A stretch of DNA of 64,000 nucleotides, from the NCBI GenBank assembly GCA_012932295.1, contig JAAONU010000003.1, positions 29,064,361-29,128,360 on the forward strand. Reading direction: 5' to 3'. Numbering within the stretch: the stretch's first letter is position 1; the number at the start of each line of letters is the position of its first letter. Positions 50,801-61,499 of the stretch are shown in pieces. A program made the position numbers and the translations under genes. Under the pieces are notes generated by a model. That model made no database searches. It saw only the letters and a list, made by a program, of their open reading frames with translations, and had not been told where the DNA came from. Origin of the DNA: Cyclina sinensis. Its lineage: Eukaryota; Mollusca; Bivalvia; Venerida; Veneridae.

Positions 50801-53800
50801 GAATCTCCCCGCCATCCCCCTTCCAAAAGAAATGATTTCATTCACCAGGATGTTTTACATTCATGATAGAATTTCTATAAGTTTTCTTAACAGTTACCAA
50901 ATATATAATAAGACTCTATTCAATTCAAACTTAAACTTAACAAGAACTGTCACTGTAAGATGACTATGCGCCTGAAGTGGTGCTTTGACCTTTGTGCTGA
51001 GAACCAGTCATTCAGGGGTCAAGGTCAAATAAATATAGGTCATTGGGAAGGTCTTATCCAAAGGGGTGTTGTATCCTATTATGAAGTATATCCACTTACT
51101 AATATGGAAGTTATGGCCAAATGTTAAAGTTTTTGGACAATTGGATCTTCAAGGTGAAGGTCATTCAGGGGTCAAGGTCAAACAAATATAGGTCAGTGGG
51201 AAGGCCTTGTCCAAAGGGGTGTTGTGTCCAAGTATGAAGTATATCCACTTACAAATATGGAAGTTATGGCAAATGTTAAAGTTTTCTGACAATTGGATGT
51301 CCAAGGTGAAGGTCATTTAGAGGTCAAGGTCAAACAAATATAAATCAGGGGGAAGAGCTTGTCCAAAGGGGTGTTGTGTCCAAGTATGAAGTAAACCCAC
51401 TTACTTATATGGAAGTTAAGGCCAATGTTAAAGTTTTTGGACAATTGGAACTTCAAGGTGAAGGTGATTCAGGGGTCAAGGTCAAAACGACACAGATCAG
51501 TGGGAAGGTCTTGTCCAAAGGTATGTTGTGTCCAAGTATGAAGGAAATCCACTTACTATAATAAGGAAGTTTTGGCCAATGTTTTTTGCTTTCTCCATTT
51601 TGGCATCAACCATGTATTCTAGCTTTCTCAATCTTGACATCAACCATGTATTCTCTGTAATAACTCCTTAAAAAATGAAGCATTATATTAATTACATGAT
51701 AGAAAGCAATTTCAATATTTTGCGCATGAATTGAAAATACACTCTTCATCCTTTTATTTGTCCATCTGCACCCACCCATGCACTTAGCTCAATAGGTAGA
51801 GCACTGGTCTAGTAACCCATGGGTTGCTGGTTTGATATCTGGGCAGGGCAAAATTTCTCCATGACATTTGATCTCCGACAGTGTCTAATATTCATTTATC
51901 TCTCACCACTGTTTCAGAGTAGATCATTTGGGAAAGTAGTTAGTCACTTGTGGAGAAATTTATAATTACTTGTTAGTTATCCAGGAAAACCAGTTAGGTG
52001 GACTGTCCACCGTGATATGACCTAGATGTTGTAATAGGCGTTAAACCCATACTAACAAACATTGTCCATCTGTATCTCTGTCCAGAAAATATTGATTCTG
52101 GGGTAAATCATTAAGTATAGAATGAATTGTAAAAACCTTTGATTTGTTTAAACCCAGGTACATGTATTTAATTAGATAAAGCTCAGACACAGACATTTGA
52201 AGTGGCATATCCTCACATTAACTGTTGATACAACAGATGTAGTTCCTTTGTTCATTCTTTATAAAATGCAAAATAATTGGTCTTAAAAAATGTTTAAAGA
52301 ATTTCTTAATGGCATACAGGCACTAAGGAAGTGTCTATTTTGTAATAAATCACTATCCACCCAAACATTATAGAACAACTCCCCTTTTTCAAGACAAACA
52401 ATATTTATCAATGTTCTTTTAGTCATGTTTAAGAAAAATGTTTTTAATATATACACTAACAACTCATTATGCTGGCAATTAAAAAATGAGTGACTCAATC
52501 TTGCAACTGATTTCCACAGCCGTGAATAATTCCTTCTATAATTCAATGTGTGCAAAACAGAAAAATGTGGGCAACCTGCTATTGAGAATTGCAACCAGAA
52601 TATTAGTCCTAAAAGCTGACTTCTTATGAAATAAAACTTGCTACCATGACTAGGATGAGATTTCAACTGGCAGTTCTTGTATGGCAACTATTGTTGTTAC
52701 ATGTACACTATTTTATGAGAACTGCATCTCTATCTATTTTAGCTTATTTATCGTCGATACAGGTTGCCCATATGACCGAGGCCCCTGAAGAGATTAGTTA
52801 TTTTATGTTTTGAGGGTAGTGCAAGATACAGAGAGCATCCCATTCCAGAGACACTCCTGGTTCTTTTGCATGCTCAGTGTATAGCACTGATACATGGGAC
52901 CTCGGTTTAACATCTCACATGAAAGACTATTAGTAATGTTAGTGGAGGAGCGGGGGATCAAACTCGGGACCCCTGGTTTACCAGTCCAGCGCGTTACCAC
53001 TGGACCACATCCGCTCCTCCACATGCAAAAAGAAAGTTGTTATATTGCAAACATTGAGCAATTCTGACATTAATGTAATGATAACATTAGGGACAAATCA
53101 CACCTGTACAGGTCCATAATGCAGTCAGGTTGCCACTTTTGTCTGTCAATTAGTGGACAGTTAGCACACAGTAGATATGATTTGTGCAGTTTACTGCGAA
53201 GTTTATAAGTTGTCAGTTTAGTGAGCAACAACAATTAACTTAATCAGCAAATGGAATTTTTCATTTATTCATTGTTTTTTGGGGTTTATTTCTGATTACA
53301 TCAGAATACATAGTAAACTTGCCTCAATGGAAATATATCAGGTATCAAATTTTCAGTATGAGAACTTCCTCTGAAAGAGAATTTTTTAAAGACAAAATAA
53401 AAAAGTGCCAAATCTTGAATACTTTTTTAGCTCACCTGAGAATAAAGTGCCCAAGCGTGAGCTTTTGTGAACATTGATTGTCCGCTTGCAATGGCATGTG
53501 TCGTTTGTCCTCAACAATTTGACTTGAATGACTTCTCCTCCTAAACCACTCATCCAACTTTGATAAAACATGCCTGGGATATTTCTTGCATAAAGCTCTA
53601 CCAAAGTTGTTCAAAGAATTTAAGTCCAAACAGAACTCTGGTTGCTTTGGCAACAACAAGAAAAACTTTAAAAATCTTCTTGTCAAAAAGTACTAGGCCC
53701 TGAGCCTTAAGATTTTTTATGTAGCATTGCCTAGTGGACCTCTACCAAATTTGTTAAAAATATGCCCCTTGGGTTATTAATAGCCCTGTTCTGGGGTCAT

Positions 53801-56800
53801 TTATGTCTCCCCCCCCCCCACACTTTGGGGGAGACATATTGCTTTTGCCCTGTCTGTCAGTCCGTCGGTCACACTTTGTTTCCGTTCAATAACTAGAGTA
53901 CCTTTTCACCTAGAGTTTTTGAACTTCATGGGATGATTGCCCTTAATAAGTTACAGAAGCCTATTGTTTTTGGGGTATGTAGATCAAAGGTCAAGGTCAC
54001 AGTGACACTAAATGTGAAAATGGTTTCCTCTCAATAACTAGAATTCTATTTGACCTAGTGTCTTCAAACTCCATAGGGTGACTGTCCTTATTAAGTTACA
54101 GAAGCTTATTGATTTTGGGGTCAGCCAGTCAAAGGTCAAGGTCACAGTGACCTTATATGTAAAAATTGGTTTCCGCTCAGTAAATGGAGTGCCATTTGGC
54201 GCAGTCTTGAAACTTCATATAATGATTGTCTTTAATGAATAACTTGAGCTTTATTTGACCCAGAGTCTTCAAACTACATAGGATGATTGTCCTTGTTGAG
54301 TAGAAGAAGCCTTTTGTTTTTGGGGGTCAGCTGATCAAAGGTCAAGGTCACAGTGACCTTAAATACAAAAATGGTTTCCGCTCAATTACTAGAGTTCTCT
54401 TTGATCCAATATCTTCAAACTCAGTAGTATGATTGTTCTTGTTGAGTAGAAGAAGCTTATTGATTTTTGGGTCAGCTAATGAAAGGTCAAGGTCATAGTG
54501 ACCTTAACCTGGTTTATGCTCAATAATAAGAGTTCTGTTTGATCTAGTGTCTTCAAACTTCCTTGCATTACAGAAGCCTACTGTTTTGGGGATCTGTAGG
54601 TCAAAGGCCAAGGTCACATTGGGTTAAATGTAAAAAATATTTTCCGATCAATACCTCCAGTGCAATTTCAGCCAGACTGTTAAACTCTTTGTTTTTGCAG
54701 TGTTGGTTGTTATCCATCACACTTTGTTTCCATTTGATAAATAGAGTACATTTTGACTTACTTGTAAAAATATTTTTTCATGCTTAAAATCTGGAGCATG
54801 TTTTGGCCTATAGGCTTCAAAACTGTTAGGGTGATTGCCAGTATTACAAGATTTGGCCTTGTTCCTGCCATGTTATTGCTGTTTTTTCCTGCCATGAGAA
54901 GTGTTTTGGGAAATAACTCTGTGCATAGTTTTTGTGTCGCCCTTTTGAAGAAACGGCAATACATAGGGATCGCTTTGTCTGTCACAAAAACTTAACATTG
55001 GCTATAACTTTGCCATTTCTTAACATTTCCTTATCAAACTTTCAAATGTATTGCTTATGACAACAGGGTTGGGATGATGCCAAAATCTTTGGGTCAAGGT
55101 CTCATTTGACAGAGTTATGCCCCTTTTTGTACTTGGATTTTGTCATGAAAACTTAATGTTGGCAATAACTTTGCCATTTCTTAACATTTCCTTATCAAAC
55201 TTTCAAATAATATTGCTTACGACAACAGGGTTGCGATGATGCCAAAATCTATAGGTCAAGGTCACAATTGACAGAGTTATGCCCGTTTTTGTACTTGGAT
55301 TTTGTCATGAATACTTAAAATTGGCTATAACTATGCCATTTCTTAATATTTCTTCGTCAAACTCTCCAGTTGTAATGCTTACAGTTGTATTACTTAAGAC
55401 AAAACCATTTCTCAAATTTATTTTTGCAATGTTATGCCCCTTTTTCAACTTGAAATTTCTTGGTTAACCTTTTTGTTAATGTCCAAGAACTAAGAATTTT
55501 TTGCTTGGAGCATCAGCTATAGGTCCTCTACCAAGATTGTTCAAATTATGCCCTGGTGTCATTAATGGCTGTGCCACATTGTAATTTGATTTTACATAGG
55601 CTTATATAGGGAAGACTTAAAAAATCTTGTCTGAACCCATACGGCCTTGAATTTAGATATTTTTATGCCCCCCCCCCCCCCCCCTTTGAAAAAGGGAGGG
55701 CATATTGCTTTGCTGCTGTCTGTAGGTTGGTCTGTCTGTATGTATGTCCACCAACAGTTTCCATTCATTTTTTTTGCAGAGGTTGCATATACTAAAATAA
55801 AATTTGGTTTACAGATTTATCATAAGCATAATTGTTTCACAAACATCTCTTGTTCATTGAGCATCAGGTAGAGGCCCTCTACCAAGTTTGTTCAAATTAT
55901 GTCCCTAGGGTTAAAATCGACCCCACTCTCAGGGTCCTATTGGTGCAAAATATGTAATCTTTAAAAATCTTCTGGTGAGAAACTAAATTTTAGCACTAAG
56001 ATTTTGTGCATGGAGCATCATCTGGAGGACCTCTACTAAGATTATTCAAATAATGTCCCTTGGGTCATTAACAGCCTTGCTCGGGGGCTTATTGATTTCT
56101 CAACATAGGCTTTAATTTTAGGCTTATATAGGGAAAACCTTAAAAAAATCTTCTTGTCTGAAACCACAATGTGAAGAGCTTAGATATTTTGCACTGAGCA
56201 TAAGCTAGCGGTCCTCAACCAAGTGTGTTAAAGATATGCCCCTGGGATCAATATTGGTCTACCCTGACGGTCATTTGATTTTACATTAGCTTATATAGTC
56301 TTAAAAAATCATGTTATCTGAAATCACAAGGCCTAGAATTTAGGTATTTTGCATGGAGCATTAGCTTAAGGTTCCCAGCCAAGTTTGTTCAAATAGATTT
56401 TTGAAAATCTTCAATTCAGAAACTGTAATTTTGCTTTTGATGCTCAACAGCAGTTCCACAGATTAAGTATTCAAGTGAGCAATCCAGGGCCATCATGGCT
56501 CTGTTGTTAAAACTTATTCATTAATTTATACTTCACAAGTTCCCCATTTAAGTGCAAGCTATGAACAGAAAACAGTACAGTAGGCAGTGGTACCAAGGGG
56601 TACATTACTTAAAAGCAGGAATAAGTACCAGTGTCAAAGAAACTCAGTAATGAGACCAACATCAAAGTAAAACCAATTTCCTTTTGTCCCTTTGATGATC
56701 TTAAAATTGAGCTTTTACTGTATCAGAAAATTTCCAATTGTAAACAGCACATAATGAGACTGAGAGCATTGCTCGTTATATCCCCGCAAACAAAGTTTGC

Positions 56801-59305
56801 AGGGGTTATACTGGAATCACCTGTCGGACGGTCGATCGGTCTGTCACGTTTGACATCTTTACCTTGTCAAGATGATAATTCCTCCTTCAGTTTTCAACCA
56901 ATTAAAATGAAACTTGGCAGGAATGGTTACTAGGCAATTAAGATGTGCAGGACATACTTTTGATGCATATCAATGCAGGCATTGCAGAGTTATTGCCCTT
57001 GAACTTATATATTTTCTGTTGGTCTTTCAAGTTTGACACATTTACCTTGTTTCACGAATTCCTTCTCTGTTTTCAACTGATTGAAATGAAACTTTTCAGG
57101 AATGGTCACTAGGCAGTGTAGATGTGCAAGACATATTTTTATACATACCCATGTAGGCATTGCAGAGTCCACCTTGAACTTATACTTTTTTCCCATTTTT
57201 GTAAATTATATACCTTGTGTCACAAACTCTACCTTCAGTTTTCAACTAATTGAAATGAAACTTGGCAGAAATGGTCATCAGGCAGTGTAGATGTGCACGC
57301 CATTTTTTGATGCAAATCCATACAGGCAGTGCAGAGTTTTTGCCCCTTGAACTTATACTCTTCCCCTTTTTTGACTAATATATACCTTGCAGCACAAACT
57401 ACTCCTTTGTTTTTCAAACAATGGAAATGACACTTCGTGAGTTGGCAGAGATAGTAATTAGGAAGTGAAGATGTGAAATACATATTTCTGATGCATACCT
57501 ACCCAGGCACAATGTTTTCCCTTAAACTTAGACTTTTTGTCACATTTGACATACCTTGTGGCACAAACTCCTTCATCAGACTGCCAGATATAGTCAATAC
57601 ACAATGTAGATGTGCAAGACATAATATTTGATTAATATCCATCAAGACATCCCAGAGTTATCTCCCATTGAACTTATATCATTTTTATGCCCCCACAAAG
57701 TGGAGTGCATATAGCGTTGCACTTGTCCGTCCATCCGTCTGTCCGTCTATACCTCTGTCCGTACGTCCCAAAATCTTGTGAACGCAACTCCTCTTAAACC
57801 AGATGGCAGATTTTGCTTAAACTTCCAGGGATGAACAACCTTAATGTGTAGATGGTAGTAAAGGAAGGAATTTTTGCTGCGACCAAATTTCACAAAATTA
57901 TGGGCCTTTGTTGATTTTTTCACTAGAAATTTTGTGAACGCAACTCCTCTTAAACCGGAAGGCAGATTTTGCTTAAACTTCCAGGGATGAACAACCTTAA
58001 TGTGTAGATGGTAGTAAAGGAAGGAATTTTTGCTGCGACCAAATTTCACAGAATTATGGGCCTTTGTTGATTTTTTCACTTTATACCATATAGAAATTTT
58101 GTGAACGCAACTCCTCTTAAACCGGATGGCAGATTTTGCTTAAATTTCCAGGGATGAACAACCTTAATGTGTAGATGGAAGTAAAGGAAGGAATTTTTGC
58201 TGGGACCAAATTTAACAGAATTATGGCCCTTTGTTAATTTTTTCACTATATACCATATAGAAATTTTGTGAACGCAACTCCTCTTAAACCGGATGGCAGA
58301 TTTTGCTTAAACTTCCAGGGATGAACAGCTTTAATGTGTAGATGGTAGTAATGGAAGGAATTTTTGCTTTGACCATATTTAACAGAATTATGGTCCTTTG
58401 TTGATTTTTTCACTATATACCATATAAATAATTGAACATATAAATTTTACATTTGTAATTTAATTTAACATGTACATAAGGTTACCTGTAGATCATTTTA
58501 CGTATATGTACAGAAAAAATCTTACATACAGGATATACATGCTCTTGTTTATGAGCACTTATGCATAGTGGGGGCATCCGTGTCCTATGGACACAGTTCT
58601 AGTTACATGCAGATTTAAGTCAACTTGTAGCTTGTTGTAACTTATATACTGGCATCATAGCTTTATGAGAGTTCATATTTGCTTCTGCATTTGAGTCATT
58701 GTGCAGTTGCGTGGGTATTTGTCATCTTGAATGACTGTTCTAGTTTGTTTAATAATAAGAAGTTGATAGTGTTTTTTTGGAAACAGATATCATTAAATGT
58801 GAACTGTGACCTTAAGTTTGATCCTTTTTTGTTTTCAGGTGAGGTGGAACGTGAGGTCTTCAGGGAGCCACTAGACAGTGGTGAGGAGGTCGATGTTAGG
58901 GCTGTCGGTGAAGTTGACCTGTCTTTGGATGAGTCACTTTCAACTGACCAGGGGCTTGGTCCACAGGTAGACATGGAGACAGTCCTAGAGGACACGGCCG
59001 TCTCTCTTGTCACAGGTTTTAGGGATGAAGTTCCTCAAGAGTTGGTTTTCCACCCTGAGGAAGTCCAGGTGGGTCCCATACCCGAGGAGGGTCTGTTAAT
59101 TGCAGAGGTGGAACTGGCTGTGCCAGTGCTGCCTGAGGTTACCTTTGGGAATACCAGAGAGAGGGGCTCTCTGGGAGGGGAGGTTGGATTGGTTACTGTA
59201 AGTGATGGCCCTGTAGGACAGGCTGTTGGTCTTCGTCGTTCCCGTAGGAATTGTCGGCCTCCTCCTAGGTTGCAGGTAAAGTGGGGAACCCAGTCCTATG
59301 ATTAG
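38875..59305 (+). CDS. Orphan two-exon gene, 191 residues, acidic with a basic retroelement-like C-terminus; 19.9 kb intron
   Basis: Exon 1 is 38875-38983 (ATG; donor G|GTAAGTT), exon 2 is 58839-59305 (acceptor TTTTTTGTTTTCAG; stop TAG); phases match. The N-terminus (MSSMVCAVVSVARRVVGFLR) is hydrophobic and Arg-rich, possibly an amphipathic helix. The middle (about residues 37-160) is strongly acidic and Val/Glu/Leu-rich without a known domain. The end, GLRRSRRNCRPPPRLQVKW, resembles the RRSxRxRRPPxxL tails of Ty3/Gypsy integrases. The exons are clearly less AT-rich than the intron. No signal peptide or catalytic motif is seen. It may be a young gene partly derived from a retroelement tail, or the 3' end of a decayed element joined to a host exon. 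Function unknown. Confidence 0.6.
38984..40760 (+). other. 5' part of the 19.9 kb intron, mostly unique sequence
   Basis: No exon or complete transposon seen. A short (GGTT)n run is at about 40036-40056. The stretch 40965-42060 is similar. Confidence 0.5.
40770..40965 (+). mobile_element. Degraded tRNA-derived SINE
   Basis: A B-box-like GGGTTCAAATCCCACTACTGG at about 40799, a body with GGGTTAACTGCC and an A-rich tail (AATAAAAAACAAACAAAAC). Confidence 0.5.
42067..42270. mobile_element. ~200-bp MITE of a family common in bivalves
   Basis: Left end CCCTTAGCCTGCTAAATTTC, right end TGCTGCAGGCAGGGTAAAG: the termini are imperfect inverted repeats. Inner phrases GGATCAGACTGCATGG and TTGGTCTGCACTAGTC match a MITE I recall as widespread in bivalve genomes. 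Confidence 0.7.
43078..43160 (-). mobile_element. tRNA-like SINE head
   Basis: On the minus strand GGCTGACTGGTTAGTGTTGG (A box) and AGAGTTTGAATCCTGCTCTG (B box) are spaced as in a tRNA. No clear body. Confidence 0.55.
43963..44130. repeat. Degenerate AACTTAAGTTGAGTT tandem repeat
   Basis: Roughly a dozen imperfect 13-18 bp units, each with the palindrome CTTAAG, directly upstream of the gag-like fragment. Confidence 0.85.
44276..44653 (+). pseudogene. Truncated gag-like (Ty3/Gypsy / paraneoplastic-Ma type) retroelement fragment
   Basis: A 125-codon open frame starts MAKKLEVMDKDLKLLQAF. Its C-terminal half has FPWISLFFGESGKVEV followed by Y..WKYEIRFL, matching the pattern FxGExxKxEVxYxxWKYE of capsid-like gag in Ty3/Gypsy elements and paraneoplastic antigen Ma-like proteins. 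It stops after ILKKNYLL, well short of a full capsid; no nucleocapsid, protease or pol follows, and no LTRs were recognised. It sits inside the 43527-46742 element. Most likely a dead fragment. Confidence 0.6.
44804..46269. mobile_element. 1.47 kb TIR element flanked by TA
   Basis: Left TCTCCTTCACTTACACGAGT then TTTTCTTACGAGTCCTTACG; right end, reversed, CCCCCTTCACATACACGATT then TTTTCTTACGAGTCCTTACG: about 38 bp of near-identical inverted ends. TA (or TAT) flanks both sides. The interior is rich in CGTAA/TTACG words; an unrelated middle part (about 45.3-45.95 kb) contains a SINE-like stretch. Confidence 0.82.
45395..45510 (-). mobile_element. SINE fragment inside the 44804-46269 element
   Basis: On the minus strand GTTCGAATCCCAGCAAG (B box) is followed by CTGGTTCTTACCCAGGAAGC and GGACTCAAGAGT, a body sequence I associate with molluscan tRNA-derived SINEs. 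Confidence 0.55.
46948..47794 (+). mobile_element. Mariner relic with inverted ends and transposase remains
   Basis: Left end TGAGGCTGGTCCGGAAAGTA, right end reversed CGAGGTTTGTCTGGAAAGTA, both next to TA: typical Tc1/mariner ends. At 47421-47560 a frame reads KDNVPANHAEDS, then YKRLRHAPY, a stop, and PDL, the wreck of the DNAPAH ... PYSPDL block that carries the second and third catalytic Asp. The 847-bp length and stops show it is dead and internally deleted. Confidence 0.85.
47841..50742 (+). mobile_element. HINE-like element (AGCTCACCTGAGC family) with nested copies
   Basis: Begins TTTTTAGCTCACCTGAGCAC + AAAGTGCTCAAAGGTGAGCT, a long 5' hairpin. 3' termini made of the hairpin GGGCCATCATGGCCC plus T(C/T)TTGTT occur at 48878-48899, 50302-50323 and about 50720-50742, two of them after a subterminal CAGGTGAG. 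The cores are tandem: ~150 bp units with GGTCAAGGTTACAGGGACC-type sequence at 48.3-48.8 kb. I read this as an outer copy containing inner ones; exact pairing of ends is uncertain. Confidence 0.78.
49485..50323 (+). mobile_element. Inner complete HINE-like copy
   Basis: TTTTTAGCTCACCTGAGCTA start; five ~160-bp core units (AAAACTAGGTCACAGAGCCC; TTACATTTTCAGTCCAAATA); TTCAGGTGAGCAATATAGGG, GGGCCATCATGGCCC and TCTTGTT at the end. Confidence 0.85.
50939..51590 (-). mobile_element. HINE-like element, minus orientation, 5' end missing
   Basis: The left end AACAAGAACTGTCACTGTAA is the reverse of the GACAGTTCTTGTT terminus of the 35878-36138 copy. About four 160-bp core units (TTCAGGGGTCAAGGTCAAA; AAAGGGGTGTTGTGTCCAAG) follow. 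No T-rich TATTGCCCC start was found at the right. Confidence 0.78.
51780..52062 (+). mobile_element. tRNA-derived SINE
   Basis: Head TTAGCTCAATAGGTAGAGCA (A box) and GCTGGTTTGATATCTGGGCA (B box, degenerate). The body ends GGCGTTAAACCCATACTAAC, a 3' end I know from molluscan SINEs. Confidence 0.8.
52735..53020 (-). mobile_element. tRNA-derived SINE with well-preserved tRNA-like head
   Basis: Same family as 38158-38457. The head at 53020-52944 keeps a 10-bp terminal stem (GGAGGAGCGG / CCGCTCCTCC), an A box TGTGGTCCAGTGGTAAC and a B box-like GAGTTTGATCCCC. It is better kept than the body, but the family repeat marks it as SINE rather than a functional tRNA. Confidence 0.82.
53423..56508 (+). 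mobile_element. HINE-like element (AGCTCACCTGAG family) with nested copies
   Basis: TTTTTTAGCTCACCTGAGAA start; AAGTGAGCAATCCAGGGCCA, hairpin and CTGTTGTT end. Within it a second family starts at about 53803 (TTATGTCTCCCCC ... GGGGGAGACATATTG, 5' hairpin) with ~170-bp core units containing AAAGGTCAAGGTCACAGTGA, and a third starts at about 55664 (TATGCCCCC... GGGAGGGCATATTG). Core units of about 180 bp with AACTTTGCCATTTCTTAACA lie at 55.0-55.4 kb. Confidence 0.72.
56776..57681 (+). mobile_element. HINE-like element with 5' hairpin, 3' end not seen
   Basis: GTTATATCCCCGCAAACAAA + GTTTGCAGGGGTTATA forms a perfect stem, followed by GGACGGTCGATCGGTCTGTC. Core units of about 120-230 bp (TTTTCAACxxATTGAAATGA; GGTCACTAGGCAGTGTAGAT) run to 57680, where the next element begins. 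Confidence 0.68.
57682..58604 (+). mobile_element. Complete HINE-like element, 923 bp
   Basis: Start TTTTTATGCCCCCACAAAGT + GGAGTGCATATAG. Four ~160-bp core units (TTGTGAACGCAACTCCTCTT ... TTCCAGGGATGAACAACCTT). Then subterminal AGTGGGGGCAT (inverse of ATGCCCCCAC), hairpin GTGTCC-TAT-GGACAC (58580-58594) and the end AGTTCTAGTT. Confidence 0.88.
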
Positions 59306-59349
59306 TCCAAGCCCCCACCGCCTTGTATATTTATTGTTAATTGTAGTGG

Positions 59350-59354
59350 TAGTT

Positions 59355-59390
<36 letters not shown>

Positions 59391-59439
59391 AAGTAGTAGT
59401 AGTAGTTGTAGTAGTAGTAAAAAAAAAAAAAAAAAAATA

Positions 59440-59477
<38 letters not shown>

Positions 59478-59506
59478 AAAAAAAAAAAAATACAAAAATA
59501 CAAAAA
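59350..59506. repeat. (AGT)n microsatellite followed by interrupted poly(A)
   Basis: About 15-20 AGT units and then about 90 A with TAC interruptions, immediately downstream of the orphan gene stop. Confidence 0.95.
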
Positions 59507-60988
59507 AATGGTGGTGGTGGTGATAGTATTACTAATTTGGTGGTGGGTTTTATTGGTGGTGGTAAAACTAATTTTATTGGTGGTGGGTTTTATTGGTGGT
59601 GGTAAAACTAATTTTATTGGTGGTGGTAAAACTAATTTTCTTGGTGGTGGGTTTTATTGGTGGTGGTATTACTAATTTTATTGGTGGTGGTATTACTAAT
59701 TTTATTGGTGGTGGTATAACTAATTATATTGGTGATGGGTTTTATTGGTGGTGGGTTTTATTGGTGGTGGTATTACTAACATTATTGGTGGTGGTATAAC
59801 TAATATTATTGGTGGTGGTATTACTAATTTTATTGGTGGTGGTATAACTAATTTTAATGGTGGTGGGTTTTATTGGTGGTGGTGTTACTAATTTTATTGG
59901 TGGTGGTATTACTAATTTTATTGGTGGTGGGTTTTATTGGTGGTGGCATAACTAATTTTATTGGTGGTGGTATTACTAATTTTATTGGTGGTGGTATAAC
60001 TAACTTTATTGGTGATGGGTTTTATTGGTGGTGGTATTACTAATTTTATTGGTGGTGGTATAAATAATTTTACTGGTGATGGGTTTTATTGGTGGTGGTA
60101 TTACTAATTTTCTTGGTGGTGGTATAACTAATTTTATTGGTGATGGGTTTTATTGGTGGTGGGTTTTATTGGTGGTGGTATTACTAATATTATTGGTGGT
60201 GGTATAACTAATATTATTGGTGGTGGTATAACTAATTTTGTTGGTGGTGGTATAACTAATTTTATTGGTGGTGGTATAACTAATTTTATTGGTGGTTGGT
60301 TTTATTGGTGATGGTATAACTAACTTTATTGGTGATGGGTTTTACTGGTGGTTGTATTACTAATTTTATTGGTGGTGGTATAACTAATTTTATTGGTGGT
60401 GGGTTTTATTGGTGGTGGTATTACTAATATTTTTGGTGGTGGTATAACTAACTTTATTGGTGATGGGTTTTATTGGTGGTGGTGTTACTAATTTTATTGG
60501 TGGTGGTATAACTAATTTTACTGGTGATGGGTTTTATTGGTGGTGGTATTACTAATTTTCTTGGTGGTGGTATAACTAATTTTATTGGTGATGGGTTTTA
60601 TTGGTGGTGGTATTACTAATTTTATTGGTGGTGGTATAACTAATTTTACTGGTGATGGGTTTTATTGGTGGTGGTATTACTAATTTTATTGGTGGTGGTA
60701 TAACTAACTTTTTTGGTGATGGGTTTTATTGGTGGTGGTATAACTAATTTTACTGGTGATGGGTTTTATTGGTGGTGGTATTACTAATTTTCTTGGTGGT
60801 GGTATTACTAATTTTATTGGTGATGGGTTTTATTGGTGGTGGTATTACTAATGATATTGGTGGTGGTATAACTAACCTTATTGGTGATGGGTTTTATTGG
60901 TGGTGGGTTTTATTGGTGGTGGTATTACTAATATTATTGGTGGTGGTATAACTAATTTTATTGGTGGTGGTATTACTAACGTTATAGT
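59507..60988. repeat. 1.48 kb GGTGGT-rich tandem array
   Basis: Two unit types mix: 24-bp ATTGGTGGTGGTATTACTAA+TTTT (or ATAACTAA) and ~15-16 bp ATTGGTGATGGGTTTT. C is almost absent from the plus strand apart from CTAA. Frames through it are artefacts of periodicity. Confidence 0.96.
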
Positions 60989-61490
60989 TGGTGGTTCATG
61001 TGTTGGTTTCTCTTCGTAGTTGTAAGTGTGTTTGTGTTGTTGGTGTCTGTTGTTGTGGTTATGGTGGTGATGTTTGTGGTGTTTGATGTTGTTATTGGTT
61101 TGTTGTGGTTGCAGTGGTTATGCCTGCATCTTTTGTTAATGTCTGGTTCTGGTTGCAGTGGTGGTAACTACAGTTGTAGTGGTGTTGGTGGCTGTTGTTG
61201 TGGTTACATTGGTGTTGTTTGTGATTTTTGCTGTTGTTGTGGTTACATTGGTGTTGTTTGTGATTTTTGCTGTTGTTGTGGTTGTTGCCATTATTGGGAA
61301 GGTTTGTTGTTGTTGCCGTGGTTATGCCTGCATCTTTTGTTAGTGTGTTGTTCTGGTTGCAGTGGTGGAAACTGCAGTCACCATGGCTGCAGTTGCAGTG
61401 GTGTTGGTGGTTGCTCTAAGGTTGTGTTTTTTGTTGTGGTGGTGGTGACTGTGGCTGTGTTGGTGGTGGTAGTATTTGATTGTATTCACT
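60989..61490. repeat. GTT/GGT-rich degenerate repeats
   Basis: Contains a 51-bp direct repeat at about 61192-61290 (GGTTACATTGGTGTTGTTTG) and a longer duplicated GGTTATGCCTGCATCTTTTG block at 61115-61380. Confidence 0.85.
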
Positions 61491-61499
61491 GTACAGTGC

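Noticed and set aside
52944..53020. Functional tRNA gene
   Set aside because: The same body follows a related head at 38158-38457, so it belongs to a SINE; the anticodon loop is irregular.
58679..58838. Extension of the orphan gene exon 2 upstream to an ATG at 58679
   Set aside because: The frame is open but its composition is intron-like, and a strong polypyrimidine tract and CAG at 58838 mark the exon start.
59096..59503. Minus-strand frame of Phe/Tyr runs overlapping the orphan gene
   Set aside because: It is the complement of the AGT and poly(A) repeats plus the antisense of exon 2.
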